Assembly (NCBI RefSeq): GCF_040438925.1
Contig: NZ_CP159258.1
Location: 5,355,001-5,419,000, forward strand
Source: Pseudomonas sp. MYb327
GTDB taxonomy: Bacteria; Pseudomonadota; Gammaproteobacteria; Pseudomonadales; Pseudomonadaceae
Reading direction: 5' to 3'
Length of the DNA stretch: 64,000 nucleotides
The position numbers and the translations under genes were made by a program. Shown here in pieces: positions 39,286-48,874 of the stretch (its first letter is position 1; each line of letters starts with the position of its first letter). Under the pieces are notes generated by a model. It was not told the origin of the DNA. It did no database searches and saw nothing but the letters and a program-made list of their open reading frames with translations.

Positions 39286-39993
39286 ATGAATTCGATCTCC
39301 CGTGCCGTACCCGAAGTTGCGCTGCAAGCCATCCGCAAACTGATTACCGAGCAGGGTTTCGGGCCGGGGGATGCCTTGCCTTCGCAAAGGGACCTGGCTG
39401 TGCAATTGGGCGTCAGCAGGGCGTCGTTGCGGGAGGCGTTGTCGTCGCTCAGCGCGCTGGGCGTCATCAGTATCCAGCCGGGCAAAGGCGTGTTTGTGCA
39501 GGCACCGGTGGAGCTGCCGCGAGGCGATGCGGCGCCGGGCTGGCCGTTCGCGGCGCAGGCTTCGCCGCTTGATATCTTCCAGTTGCGCTATGCGTTGGAG
39601 GGGTTCGCCGCGGGATTGGCAGCTGTGACCTTGAGCACCGACGAGCTTGATGCGCTGGAAGACAATGTCGCGGCCATGCGCAACGAATTGAAGTCCGGCG
39701 ACTTCGATGCGGCGGCGCGCCTGGACTTCGAATTTCACCGTCGCATCCTATTGGCCAGCGGCAATCAGGCGATGTTGAGCATCCTCACCGCCAGGGCCGA
39801 CATCTTCCTGGAGAGCCAGAAACTGCCGTTCATCCGGGCAGAGCGAGCCATGGAAACCTGGCAGGAGCATCGCAAAATCCTCCGTGCGCTGGCCCGGCGG
39901 GCCTCTGGCGCTGCACAGAAGGCCATGCACGAACACGTGCGCAACGCTGCGCTGCGTACGGGCATTGCATTCGTGGCTCCCGCCACGGCATGA
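39286..39993 (+). CDS. FadR/GntR-family regulator with FCD domain
   Basis: A 235-residue regulator: N-terminal GntR winged helix (about 8-70, LPSQRDLAVQLGVSRASLRE) and C-terminal FCD all-helical ligand domain (about 88-225). The FCD metal or ligand site includes HRRILLASGN. ATG at 39286 (MNSISRAVPEVALQAIRKL); the reading frame opens upstream but the codons are not family-like. It lies divergent from the amino acid ABC operon with a 256-bp gap, and probably regulates it. The ligand is unknown. Confidence 0.88.
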   Translation: MNSISRAVPEVALQAIRKLITEQGFGPGDALPSQRDLAVQLGVSRASLREALSSLSALGVISIQPGKGVFVQAPVELPRGDAAPGWPFAAQASPLDIFQLRYALEGFAAGLAAVTLSTDELDALEDNVAAMRNELKSGDFDAAARLDFEFHRRILLASGNQAMLSILTARADIFLESQKLPFIRAERAMETWQEHRKILRALARRASGAAQKAMHEHVRNAALRTGIAFVAPATA

Positions 39994-40114
39994 CTTGGGC
40001 TATACCCAAACTCATGGACCACCATAGCGAGACTCAATCATCTGCGGCTTCCTGAACACGGGAAGGGCGGCTATGATGGGCCACGTTTTTTTGCTTACAA
40101 CCCTGGAGAATTCC

Positions 40115-40444
40115 ATGAGCAGCGATCTTATCAAACACGTTAGCGACGCTAGCTTCGAGGCCGACGTACTCAAGGCTGAAGGCGCTGTACTGGTCGATTA
40201 CTGGGCTGAGTGGTGTGGTCCTTGCAAAATGATCGCTCCTGTTCTGGACGAAATTGCCGAGACTTACAAAGGCAAGCTGACCGTTGCCAAACTGAACATC
40301 GACGAAAACCAGGAAACCCCGGCCAAGCACGGCGTGCGTGGTATCCCGACTCTGATGCTGTTCAAGAACGGCAACGTTGAAGCGACCAAGGTCGGCGCAC
40401 TCTCCAAGTCGCAGCTGGCGGCTTTCCTCGACGCCAACATCTAA
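40115..40444 (+). CDS. trxA: Thioredoxin
   Basis: A 109-residue cytosolic disulfide reductase with the active site C34-G-P-C37 ([14 protein letters not shown]), cis-proline in RGIPTLMLF, and standard length. ATG at 40115 preceded by GGAG-type ribosome site. Directly followed by an intrinsic terminator and the rho leader. Confidence 0.97.
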   Translation: MSSDLIKHVSDASFEADVLKAEGAVLVDYWAEWCGPCKMIAPVLDEIAETYKGKLTVAKLNIDENQETPAKHGVRGIPTLMLFKNGNVEATKVGALSKSQLAAFLDANI

Positions 40445-40461
40445 GCGTCGTTGTAGCGTGT

Positions 40462-40497
40462 CAAAAAAAGGCCCCGCATATTGCGGGGCTTTTTCGT
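40462..40497 (+). terminator. Intrinsic terminator of trxA
   Basis: Stem GCCCCGC/GCGGGGC with loop ATATT, A-run before and TTTTT after. Confidence 0.9.
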
Positions 40498-40510
40498 TAT
40501 TGAGGGCTAG

Positions 40511-40690
40511 ACGCTCCGAAACTCAGGTGTTACATTCGGCCCCGCGCTGGTTTCTCCAGTGCCCCCTGCTAGCCGTCGCCGACGCTCTCCTTTCGAATAA
40601 GTACGCGATCCTGTCGCCTTCTCCGCGGCGCGGCCTCATTAAGCCAAAAGCTTAATTTCCCCCCTCCATAAATGATTACGTCATTCCTAT
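40511..40690 (+). ncRNA. rho 5' leader (candidate Pseudomon-Rho RNA)
   Basis: The 180 nt ahead of rho is C/T-rich, contains no gene and carries several conserved-looking elements, including an AAGCCAAAAGCTTAAT stretch. A structured RNA named Pseudomon-Rho has been described upstream of rho genes in Pseudomonas, and this position fits. It may mediate autoregulation of Rho. I cannot verify the fold without covariance search. Confidence 0.65.
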
Positions 40691-41950
<1,260 letters not shown>

Positions 41951-41964
41951 GTCGAGCAGGGCTG

Positions 41965-42120
41965 TGCCCTGTGTGGCTGTTTCGTTAGTTCAAATTCGGA
42001 TGCCGCTGGCTCATAGCCAAGGCGCTGCGACGAGTCATAGCCCGCTATGGCGAGGAGCAGCAACGCAGGATATGAGCCAGCGGCGCCGAAGTTGACTAAC
42101 AGAGACAGCCATACAGGGCA
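41965..42120. repeat. Near-palindromic ~156-bp inverted repeat
   Basis: Outer arms of about 36 bp: GTGCCCTGTGTGGCTGTTTC... at 41963-42000 pairs with the complement of ...GACAGCCATACAGGGCAC at 42085-42122, with two or three mismatches and single-base gaps. The inner arms share GCCGCTGGCTCATA and continue with weaker pairing to a centre near CATAGCCCGCTATG. The whole unit could fold as one long hairpin. It lies between rho and ubiD, distinct from the REP families. Confidence 0.85.
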
Positions 42121-42247
42121 CCTGAGCCGGGGAAACCCGGCTTTTTGCTATCTGATTTTTGATCAAGCGGCAGTTCGTGGTTCTGAATGGAAGGGTTCGG
42201 CGCTAAACTGCCACCCCCGAACGCCACGGCCAATACGAGGCTCACGC

Positions 42248-43714
42248 ATGCAGTATCGCGACTTGCGCGACTTTATCAGCGGCCTGGAACAGCGCGGCGA
42301 ACTCAAGCGCATCCAGGTTCCGGTGTCCCCAGTGCTCGAAATGACCGAGGTCTGCGACCGCACTTTGCGCGCCAAGGGCCCGGCCCTGCTTTTCGAAAAG
42401 CCCACCGGTTTTGATATTCCCGTGCTCGGCAATCTGTTCGGCACCCCCGAGCGCGTAGCGTTGGGCATGGGCGCCGAAGCGGTCAGTGAGCTGCGTGAAA
42501 TCGGCAAGTTGCTGGCGTTCCTCAAGGAGCCCGAGCCGCCGAAGGGGCTGAAAGACGCCTGGTCCAAGCTGCCGATCTTCCGCAAGATCATCTCGATGGC
42601 ACCCAAGGTCGTCAAAGACGCGATCTGCCAGGAAGTGGTCATCGAAGGCGATGACGTTGATCTCTCGACCCTGCCGGTGCAGACCTGCTGGCCAGGCGAC
42701 GTCGCGCCGCTGATCACCTGGGGCCTGACTGTCACCAAGGGTCCGAACAAGGACCGGCAGAACCTCGGCATCTACCGTCAGCAAGTGATCGGCCGCAACA
42801 AAGTCATCATGCGCTGGCTCAGTCACCGTGGCGGCGCGCTGGATTACCGCGAGTGGTGCGAGAAGCATCCGGGTCAACCGTTCCCGGTGGCGGTGGCGCT
42901 GGGCGCCGATCCCGCGACCATCCTCGGCGCCGTGACGCCAGTGCCCGACAGCCTCTCGGAGTACGCTTTCGCCGGCCTGCTGCGCGGCAACCGTACCGAA
43001 TTGGTGAAGTGCCGCGGCAACGACCTGCAAGTGCCGGCCACCGCCGAAATCATCCTTGAAGGCGTGATTCATCCGGGCGAGATGGCCGATGAAGGGCCAT
43101 ACGGCGACCACACCGGTTACTACAACGAAGTCGACAGCTTCCCGGTGTTCACCGTCGAGCGCATCACCCATCGGATCAAACCGATCTACCACAGCACCTA
43201 CACTGGCCGTCCGCCGGATGAGCCGGCGATTCTCGGCGTGGCGTTGAACGAAGTGTTCGTGCCGATCCTGCAGAAGCAGTTCCCGGAGATCACTGACTTC
43301 TACCTGCCGCCTGAAGGCTGTTCGTACCGCATGGCTGTCGTGACCATGAAGAAGTCGTATCCGGGTCATGCCAAGCGGGTAATGCTCGGTGTCTGGTCGT
43401 TTTTGCGACAGTTCATGTACACCAAGTTCGTTATCGTCACTGACGACGATATCAACGCACGTGACTGGAATGATGTGATCTGGGCCATCACCACGCGCAT
43501 GGACCCCAAGCGCGACACGGTGATGATCGAGAACACGCCAATCGACTACCTCGACTTCGCCTCGCCGGTCTCCGGCCTGGGCTCGAAGATGGGGCTCGAT
43601 GCCACGCATAAATGGCCGGGCGAAACCACGCGTGAGTGGGGTCGGGTGATCGTCAAGGATGATGCTGTGACCCAGCGGATCGATGCCATCTGGAATCAGT
43701 TAGGAATAGATTGA
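42248..43714 (+). CDS. ubiD: 4-hydroxy-3-polyprenylbenzoate decarboxylase UbiD
   Basis: Prenylated-FMN-dependent decarboxylase of ubiquinone synthesis; needs prFMN made by UbiX, which is not in this window. The 488-residue protein starts [20 protein letters not shown], the standard start; the frame is open upstream into the inverted repeat but that part is not protein. Conserved prFMN and metal-binding segments ([42 protein letters not shown]) are present. The stop overlaps the start of a flavin reductase by 1 nt (TGATG). Confidence 0.96.
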   Translation: MQYRDLRDFISGLEQRGELKRIQVPVSPVLEMTEVCDRTLRAKGPALLFEKPTGFDIPVLGNLFGTPERVALGMGAEAVSELREIGKLLAFLKEPEPPKGLKDAWSKLPIFRKIISMAPKVVKDAICQEVVIEGDDVDLSTLPVQTCWPGDVAPLITWGLTVTKGPNKDRQNLGIYRQQVIGRNKVIMRWLSHRGGALDYREWCEKHPGQPFPVAVALGADPATILGAVTPVPDSLSEYAFAGLLRGNRTELVKCRGNDLQVPATAEIILEGVIHPGEMADEGPYGDHTGYYNEVDSFPVFTVERITHRIKPIYHSTYTGRPPDEPAILGVALNEVFVPILQKQFPEITDFYLPPEGCSYRMAVVTMKKSYPGHAKRVMLGVWSFLRQFMYTKFVIVTDDDINARDWNDVIWAITTRMDPKRDTVMIENTPIDYLDFASPVSGLGSKMGLDATHKWPGETTREWGRVIVKDDAVTQRIDAIWNQLGID

Positions 43715-44682
43715 TGCGTGTAACCTTGCAGCCCTCCGGAGCAGTGCTGGATATTTTGCCCGGCGAGCGGATTCTCGATGGCGCACGCCGTCTGGGCTAT
43801 GAATGCCCGCAAAGCTGTCGTAACGGCAACTGCCACGTGTGCGCCGCGTTGCTGGTGGAAGGGCGCGTCGAACAGTCGGGGAATGTGCGCGACCATGGCG
43901 AGTTCTACACTTGCATAGCAGAGCCGCTGGAAGACTGCATCGTGCTGTGGGATGGCGTGCTCGCGCTGGGAGAATTGCCGGTGCGCAGTCTTTCGTGCCA
44001 GGTCACCAGTTGCACCGACGTCGGCGGTGATACATGGCGGGTGCGGCTGCGGGCACCTGCCGGCAAGCCGCCGCGATATCACGCCGGTCAGTACCTGATG
44101 ATTCATCGGGACAACGGCGACAAGTCGTCCTTTTCCCTGGCCTCGGCGCCGTCTTCGGGGCGCGATCTGGAAATCCATGTGCTGGCGCGCGAAGCCAGTG
44201 CATTGAACCTGATCAAGCAGCTGCAACGTGACACGATGGTGCGAATCGACATGCCGTTCGGTGATACGCACCTGGCCGAGTTACCGGATGGTCCGTTGGT
44301 GTTGATTGCCGCGGGCACCGGTATGGGCCAGGTTCATGGCTTGATCGAACATTGCCGCGCCACCGGTTTCAAGCATCCGGTGCATCTGTATTGGGGCGTG
44401 CGACGTCCTGAAGACTTTTACGAAATCGAACATTGGGACGAGTGGCTGAAGTTGCCCAATCTGTTCCTGCATAAAGTCGTCAGCGATCATTGCGGCTGGG
44501 AGGGGCGCTGCGGCATGTTGCACGAGGCGGTGTGCGAGGATTTTCCCGATCTCAAAGCATTGCACGTTTACGCCAGTGGCTCGCCGGCGATGGTCTACGG
44601 CACGCTGGATGCGCTGGTCGAGGCGGGGATGGACGCCCATCAGATGCGCGCCGACGTGTTTGCGTACGCGCCTCGCTCTTGA
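43714..44682 (+). CDS. 2Fe-2S ferredoxin/NAD(P)H-flavin reductase
   Basis: A 322-residue oxidoreductase with N-terminal plant-type ferredoxin domain (ligands C35, C40, C43, C67) and C-terminal FNR module: FAD-binding RYHAGQYLMIHRD, SFSLASAP and the NAD(P)H-binding GTGMGQVHGLIEH. It resembles CDP-6-deoxy-glucoseen reductase-type proteins. Translationally coupled to ubiD (TGATG). In E. coli the flavin reductase gene fre follows ubiD, so a role in supplying reduced FMN to UbiX/UbiD chemistry is attractive but unproven here. Confidence 0.85.
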   Translation: MRVTLQPSGAVLDILPGERILDGARRLGYECPQSCRNGNCHVCAALLVEGRVEQSGNVRDHGEFYTCIAEPLEDCIVLWDGVLALGELPVRSLSCQVTSCTDVGGDTWRVRLRAPAGKPPRYHAGQYLMIHRDNGDKSSFSLASAPSSGRDLEIHVLAREASALNLIKQLQRDTMVRIDMPFGDTHLAELPDGPLVLIAAGTGMGQVHGLIEHCRATGFKHPVHLYWGVRRPEDFYEIEHWDEWLKLPNLFLHKVVSDHCGWEGRCGMLHEAVCEDFPDLKALHVYASGSPAMVYGTLDALVEAGMDAHQMRADVFAYAPRS

Positions 44683-44888
44683 GTCGCACTCTCTCGTTAT
44701 AACTCCCTATATAGCCTATCGGTATTTATGCAATCGTATAAATACCGGTAGGTTATATATCAGCAAGGCTATTAATTAAGAACTGTGCCATGGCACTTAA
44801 ATTGCCTTAAAACATATGTGCCTTATTGTTACAGCGGTGCGTTCTATTAAGTAATTCTTCACTCGCGGGGAGCTGAACGCTAATCGCC
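44683..44888. other. AT-rich gap with 50-bp inverted repeat
   Basis: This 206-bp gap is noticeably AT-rich relative to its surroundings. Its main feature is a near-palindrome at 44709-44760: left arm ATATAGCCTATCGGTATTTA and right arm reading AAATACCGGTAGGTTATATA, with G-U pairs. It is not followed by a T-run, so an operator or recoding/leader hairpin is as likely as a terminator. Confidence 0.65.
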
Positions 44889-45557
44889 ATGAGCGCCATT
44901 GAATCGTCCATTTTGAATCTGGCTTACCCTCCGCGGCTCGATCTGGGGCCGCAGCTCACGCACGAACAATTACTCAACTCCATGCAGTCGACCATGGCAC
45001 GCCACAAGGGTGGGCCGGTGTGGTTGTTCGCTTACGGTTCACTGATCTGGCGTCCCGAGTGCACGGCGGTTGAACGGGTTCGCGGGCGTGTGCATGGCTA
45101 CCATCGCGGCTTGTACCTGTGGTCCCACGAACATCGCGGCACGCCGGAAATGCCCGGTCTGGTCTTCGGCCTGGATCGCGGCGGTTCCTGCAGCGGGTTT
45201 GCCTACCGCTTGCCGGAAGAACAATTGGACGCTTCGCTGTATGCGCTGTGGAAACGGGAAATGCCATTTCCGTCCTACCGTCCGCACTGGCTCAATTGCC
45301 GACTTGAAGACGGCAGTCAGGTTCAGGCGTTGGGCTTTGTTCTGGAGCGGCATCTGCCCAGTTATGCCGGCAACTTGCCGGATCACGTGCTGAGCCACGT
45401 GTTCGAAAACGCTTGCGGGCGTTACGGCACCACTCGCGATTATGTCGAACAGACCGCCCACGCCCTGCGTAGCCATGCCATGCCAGACCGGAATCTGGAG
45501 GCGCGGCTCAAGCGCTGCAAATCAAAGGTCGAGCAAACGAGTGCTCCGCTTGTCTGA
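44889..45557 (+). CDS. ChaC-family gamma-glutamylcyclotransferase
   Basis: A 222-residue protein of the ChaC fold, which degrades glutathione to 5-oxoproline and Cys-Gly. The diagnostic N-terminal motif VWLFAYGSLIWRPE is at about 44-58 and the pocket residues in SHEHRGTPEMPGLVFGLDRG follow. Substrate as glutathione is inferred from ChaC-type length and motifs. The gene lies behind the AT-rich inverted repeat. Confidence 0.88.
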   Translation: MSAIESSILNLAYPPRLDLGPQLTHEQLLNSMQSTMARHKGGPVWLFAYGSLIWRPECTAVERVRGRVHGYHRGLYLWSHEHRGTPEMPGLVFGLDRGGSCSGFAYRLPEEQLDASLYALWKREMPFPSYRPHWLNCRLEDGSQVQALGFVLERHLPSYAGNLPDHVLSHVFENACGRYGTTRDYVEQTAHALRSHAMPDRNLEARLKRCKSKVEQTSAPLV

Positions 45558-45738
45558 GCCAAGCGTAGGAAATGTTCACCTCATCGTTTTAATGCACCTG
45601 AATTGTCCGAATTAAGGGGGGACTTTGGGAAATGTCCTGCGCTTTTCCCGGAAGCCATGACCTTCAGCTCAAAGCCCTCGATCTTTACCCTTTGTCCTGC
45701 TGCCAGACATGGCATTTCAGGTGCGAAGGGGAGGGTTT

Positions 45739-46353
45739 ATGCGGTGGTTTGTGTTGATGCTCATGCTGGCGATGTCTGGTGAAATCCGGGCCGGGGAGGT
45801 TTTTCTGATACCGGAGGACAATCCCAGACCGATTTATCCAACGGCACTGCAACGGGCCGGGATCATCGGCGATGTACGAGTCAGTTTCATGGTCAAAGCC
45901 GATGGATCGGTCAGCAAGGTGAACATTTTGCAAAGCGATCATCCCGATCTCGCTGAAGCGACGAGAGTGGCAATTGGGCAATGGCGGTTCAAGCCATGGA
46001 GGGTCGAAAGTGACAAACCAGCCGAGCAGGAAGTGATAGCCCCGATGGTTTTCGGATTCGATTCAAGGCTGCCGATTCACCTCAACAAATCGCTCAAGGA
46101 ACTGAAATGCCGGGAGCTTAACGAGACCACTGTACGAGCCCCGGAACACGCTTGGGTTGATGTCGCCGCGTTCCACTACACCCGTGCTTATTTGTCGAAC
46201 GCGTTTTCTACGACAACACTGACCAACGAGCGACGCCTGGCGTTGATAGCCAGTCTGAACAGAAAAGTACCGATTATTGTCAGGAAATGCATGAATAGCC
46301 CTGTTTCGAGGTATATGAGGTTTTTGCCGGAGGACATTCGCAAGTTGCTGTAG
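45739..46353 (+). CDS. Secreted TonB C-terminal-domain protein
   Basis: A 204-residue protein with a signal peptide (MRWFVLMLMLAMSGEIRA) and a TonB C-terminal domain (about 35-105): RPIYPTALQRAGIIGDVRVS, VNILQSDHPDLAEATRVAIGQWRFKPW. No N-terminal membrane anchor and no ExbBD gene nearby, unlike a TonB energy transducer. The ~100-residue C-terminal part, with cysteines in LKCREL and RKCMNS, is unfamiliar to me. Start at ATG 45739 with GGGGAGGG just upstream. Role unknown. Confidence 0.75.
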   Translation: MRWFVLMLMLAMSGEIRAGEVFLIPEDNPRPIYPTALQRAGIIGDVRVSFMVKADGSVSKVNILQSDHPDLAEATRVAIGQWRFKPWRVESDKPAEQEVIAPMVFGFDSRLPIHLNKSLKELKCRELNETTVRAPEHAWVDVAAFHYTRAYLSNAFSTTTLTNERRLALIASLNRKVPIIVRKCMNSPVSRYMRFLPEDIRKLL

Positions 46354-46366
46354 ACAGATAAATAAG

Positions 46367-46406
46367 AAGGCCGGAACAACCCCGTCAGTTGTTCCGGCCT
46401 TTTTTC
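46367..46406. terminator. Bidirectional terminator
   Basis: Stem AAGGCCGGAACAAC/GTTGTTCCGGCCTT with loop CCCGTCA, and a T-run after (plus strand) and an A-rich stretch before. It serves the TonB-domain gene and convergent qor. Confidence 0.9.
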
Positions 46407-46416
46407 AAGCACAGAT

Positions 46417-47394
46417 TCAGCGAACCTGAACCACCACTTTCCCTACGGCCTTGCGCTGACCAAGATCATTGATCGCCTGCGCCGCATTGCTCAGCGGGTA
46501 AACCTGCGACACCAGCGGCTTAAGCTTGCCTTCGGCAAACCAGCCAAACAGTTGCTGGAAGTTCGCTGCGTTGTCCTGGGGTTGGCGTTGGGCGAAGGAG
46601 CCCCAGAACACGCCAAGGACGGCCGCGCCTTTGAGCAGTGCGAGATTGACCGGTAGTTCGGGGATGCGACCGCTGGCGAAACCGACCACCAGCAGGCGGC
46701 CGTTCCAGGCGATGGCGCGGATGGCCTGATCGAACAGGTCACCGCCCACTGGGTCGTAGATCACATCGGCGCCCTGGCCGTCGGTCAGGCGTTTGATTTC
46801 GTCCTTCAGGCTGGTTTCGCTGTAGTTGATCAGTTCATCGGCGCCGGCGGCTTTGGCCACGGCGAGTTTTTCGGCGCTGCTGGCGGCGGCGATCACCCGG
46901 GCGCCCATGGCTTTGCCGATCTCTACTGCCGCCAGGCCGACGCCACCGGAGGCGCCAAGCACCAGCAGGGTTTCACCCGGTTGCAGGTTGCCACGTTGCT
47001 TGAGCGCGTGCATCGAGGTGCCGTAGGTCATGCTGAAGGCAGCGGCGGTGTTGAAGTCCATTGAAGGTGGAATCGGCAGCACGTTGTAGCCCGGCACCGC
47101 GACCTGTTCGGCGAAGCTGCCCCAACCTGTGAGGGCCATGACCCGGTCGCCGACTTTCAGGTGACTGACCTTCTCGCCCACCGCGCTGACAACACCAGAC
47201 GCTTCGCCGCCCGGGGAAAACGGGAAGGGCGGTTTGAACTGGTATTTGCCTTCGATGATCAGCGTGTCCGGGAAATTCACCCCGGCGGCGTGCACGTCCA
47301 GCAGGATTTCGTTCTTCTTCGCGACAGGACTGGCGACGTCTTCCAGCACCAGCGATTCGGCAGGGCCGAAGGCATTGCACAGCACGGCTTTCAT
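46417..47394 (-). CDS. qor: NADPH:quinone oxidoreductase
   Basis: A 325-residue medium-chain dehydrogenase/reductase. The N-terminal GroES-like domain carries FPDTLIIEGKYQFKPPFPF and the Rossmann domain has LVLGASGGVGLAAVEIGKA. Lacks the zinc ligands of alcohol dehydrogenases, consistent with quinone reductase type (Qor). ATG at 47392-47394 (MKAVLCNAFGPAES); the 30 upstream in-frame residues are not conserved. Confidence 0.9.
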   Translation of the reverse strand: MKAVLCNAFGPAESLVLEDVASPVAKKNEILLDVHAAGVNFPDTLIIEGKYQFKPPFPFSPGGEASGVVSAVGEKVSHLKVGDRVMALTGWGSFAEQVAVPGYNVLPIPPSMDFNTAAAFSMTYGTSMHALKQRGNLQPGETLLVLGASGGVGLAAVEIGKAMGARVIAAASSAEKLAVAKAAGADELINYSETSLKDEIKRLTDGQGADVIYDPVGGDLFDQAIRAIAWNGRLLVVGFASGRIPELPVNLALLKGAAVLGVFWGSFAQRQPQDNAANFQQLFGWFAEGKLKPLVSQVYPLSNAAQAINDLGQRKAVGKVVVQVR

Positions 47395-47544
47395 CAGGGC
47401 TATTCCTTTGGGAGTGATGGCCGATAAGTGTAGGTGTGTGAGTCGATGGGTCAACGAGCATGCCCGGCCCTGATAGTCAGCCATAAGCTTGTGCTTGAGC
47501 GGCGGGTCGATATGCTAGGCCGCAAACCGGATAAGGAGCGAATT

Positions 47545-47952
47545 GTGAAAGCGTGGATCATGTTGATGCTGGCCCTGACCCTGCCTGTGGCAGCGGTGGC
47601 CGAAGAGGCCAAGGAAGATGCAGCACCGAAGGTCAGTTACATAACCCTGAGCCCGCCATTTGTCGGCAACTATGGGTTGGACGGGACACCGAAGCTCAAG
47701 GTCTACAAGGCCGATGTGGCGTTGCGGGTAACTGGCGATGAGGCGACCAAAGCGGTGAAAGCCAACGAACCGTTGATTCGTAATCAACTGGTGGCGCTGT
47801 TTGCCCAACAGACCACCGAGGCGATGAACAACGTCGAAGCCAAGGAAAAACTGCGTCAGGAAGCGTTGAAGCAGACCCAGCAAATCATGAACGACGAAAC
47901 CGGCAAGCCGGTGGTCGAGGATCTGTTGTTCAACAACCTGATCATCCAGTAA
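47545..47952 (+). CDS. FliL-like periplasmic/membrane protein
   Basis: A 135-residue protein with an N-terminal hydrophobic segment (VKAWIMLMLALTLPVAAVA) that acts as signal or anchor, then a FliL-like domain: YITLSPPFVGNYGLDG, LKVYKADVALRVTGD, LQEALKQTQQIMND-like and the C-terminal VEDLLFNNLIIQ. FliL in flagellar operons stabilises stators; no flagellar gene is nearby, so this is an orphan paralogue. GTG start at 47545 with AAGGAG at 47533-47538; an ATG 33 nt upstream has no such site. Confidence 0.82.
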   Translation: MKAWIMLMLALTLPVAAVAEEAKEDAAPKVSYITLSPPFVGNYGLDGTPKLKVYKADVALRVTGDEATKAVKANEPLIRNQLVALFAQQTTEAMNNVEAKEKLRQEALKQTQQIMNDETGKPVVEDLLFNNLIIQ

Positions 47953-47962
47953 TGCTGGATCC

Positions 47963-48028
47963 TGTAGGAGCCGGCTTGCCAGCGATAGCGCCCTAAAGAC
48001 CGCCATCGCCAGCAAGCCGGTTCCTACA
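47963..48028. repeat. REP pair (TGTAGGAGCCGGCTTGCCAGC type)
   Basis: Short REP pair with arms TGTAGGAGCCGGCTTGCCAG and CCAGCAAGCCGGTTCCTACA, filling most of the gap between convergent fliL-like and EVE-domain genes. Confidence 0.85.
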
Positions 48029-48036
48029 GATGCATC

Positions 48037-48486
48037 TCAGCGCAGGGCAATCACCGCCGCCCACTGCTCGGGCGTCACTGGCATCACCGACAGCCGCGAT
48101 CCTTTCTGCACCAGCGGCATCTCCACCAACGCCGTCTGTTGCTTCAGATAATCCAGCTTCAAGACCCTGGTAAATGTCTCAACGTGAGCGACATCAATCG
48201 CGCTCCAGGCGTTTTTCTCTGCCGTTGCCTTTGGATCGTAGTAATGGCTCTCAGGCTCCAGCGCTGTCGGGTCTGGATAAGCCGCTTCGACAATCTTGCC
48301 AATCCCGGCAATCCCCGGTTCGGGGCAGCTGGAATGGTAGAAAAAGAACTCGTCCCCTACTGCCATCGCCCGCAGGAAGTTACGTGCCTGATAGTTTCGC
48401 ACCCCGTCCCAGCGCGCTCGGCCAAGCTTCTCCAGGCCTTTGATCGAGAGTTCGTCGGGCTCGGATTTCATCAGCCAATAGGCCAT
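48037..48486 (-). CDS. EVE domain-containing protein
   Basis: A 149-residue protein: MAYWLMKSEPDELSIKGLEK..., RARWDGVRNYQARNFLRAM, and KGSRLSVMPVTPEQW near the end. This is the EVE/thymocyte nuclear protein 1 fold, a PUA-like fold that reads modified bases in RNA or DNA. The specific ligand and role are unknown. It occupies nearly the entire protein. Confidence 0.9.
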   Translation of the reverse strand: MAYWLMKSEPDELSIKGLEKLGRARWDGVRNYQARNFLRAMAVGDEFFFYHSSCPEPGIAGIGKIVEAAYPDPTALEPESHYYDPKATAEKNAWSAIDVAHVETFTRVLKLDYLKQQTALVEMPLVQKGSRLSVMPVTPEQWAAVIALR

Positions 48487-48539
48487 GTTTTTTGCTCCTT
48501 GCGAGGTGAGTGGGCAGGTTGTCCGGCAATTTTATGACA

Positions 48540-48554
48540 AACCGACAGTCGGTT
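48540..48554. promoter_or_regulatory. Perfect 7-1-7 palindrome
   Basis: AACCGACAGTCGGTT between the EVE gene and the 51-residue membrane protein gene. It looks like a dimer-binding operator, but no partner is identifiable. Confidence 0.35.
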
Positions 48555-48683
48555 GACGCCAGCATTTGCGCAGCGGTTCACGTTGTCGCAAAATGCCGGC
48601 CTTTAAAGCTTGACGCTGCTGCACGGCCTACAAAACGGAAACCGCTGCTGTCATCGTGTTGATATGCCTTTGGGGGGCAATCG

Positions 48684-48839
48684 ATGAAACGCAAACCGGA
48701 TTTACTATGGATTTTGGTCATTTTGTTCGGCCTCGGCGTCGTGACCACTGGCTATGCCCAAAGCCTGTGGGCCAACAAGCCCGACGCACCGGTCGAAGTG
48801 GCGCAGCTGCAACAACAATCGACCGCGTTCAAGCGCTGA
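48684..48839 (+). CDS. Small single-pass membrane protein
   Basis: A 51-residue protein: positively charged start MKRKPDLLW, one membrane helix (about 8-26, LLWILVILFGLGVVTTGYA) and a short polar tail with QLQQQSTAFKR. A clear GGGGGG ribosome site precedes the ATG. I recognise no family. It lies just before convergent 5-formyl-THF cyclo-ligase. Sequence context suggests a real gene: the ribosome site, spacing and membrane topology are coherent. Confidence 0.65.
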   Translation: MKRKPDLLWILVILFGLGVVTTGYAQSLWANKPDAPVEVAQLQQQSTAFKR

Positions 48840-48874
48840 GCCTGTCTTTCCGACGCCGCTGATTCCAGTGGCGT

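Noticed and set aside
42047..42247. N-terminal extension of ubiD into the inverted repeat
   Set aside because: UbiD proteins start with MQYRDLRDF; the upstream part is palindrome-derived.
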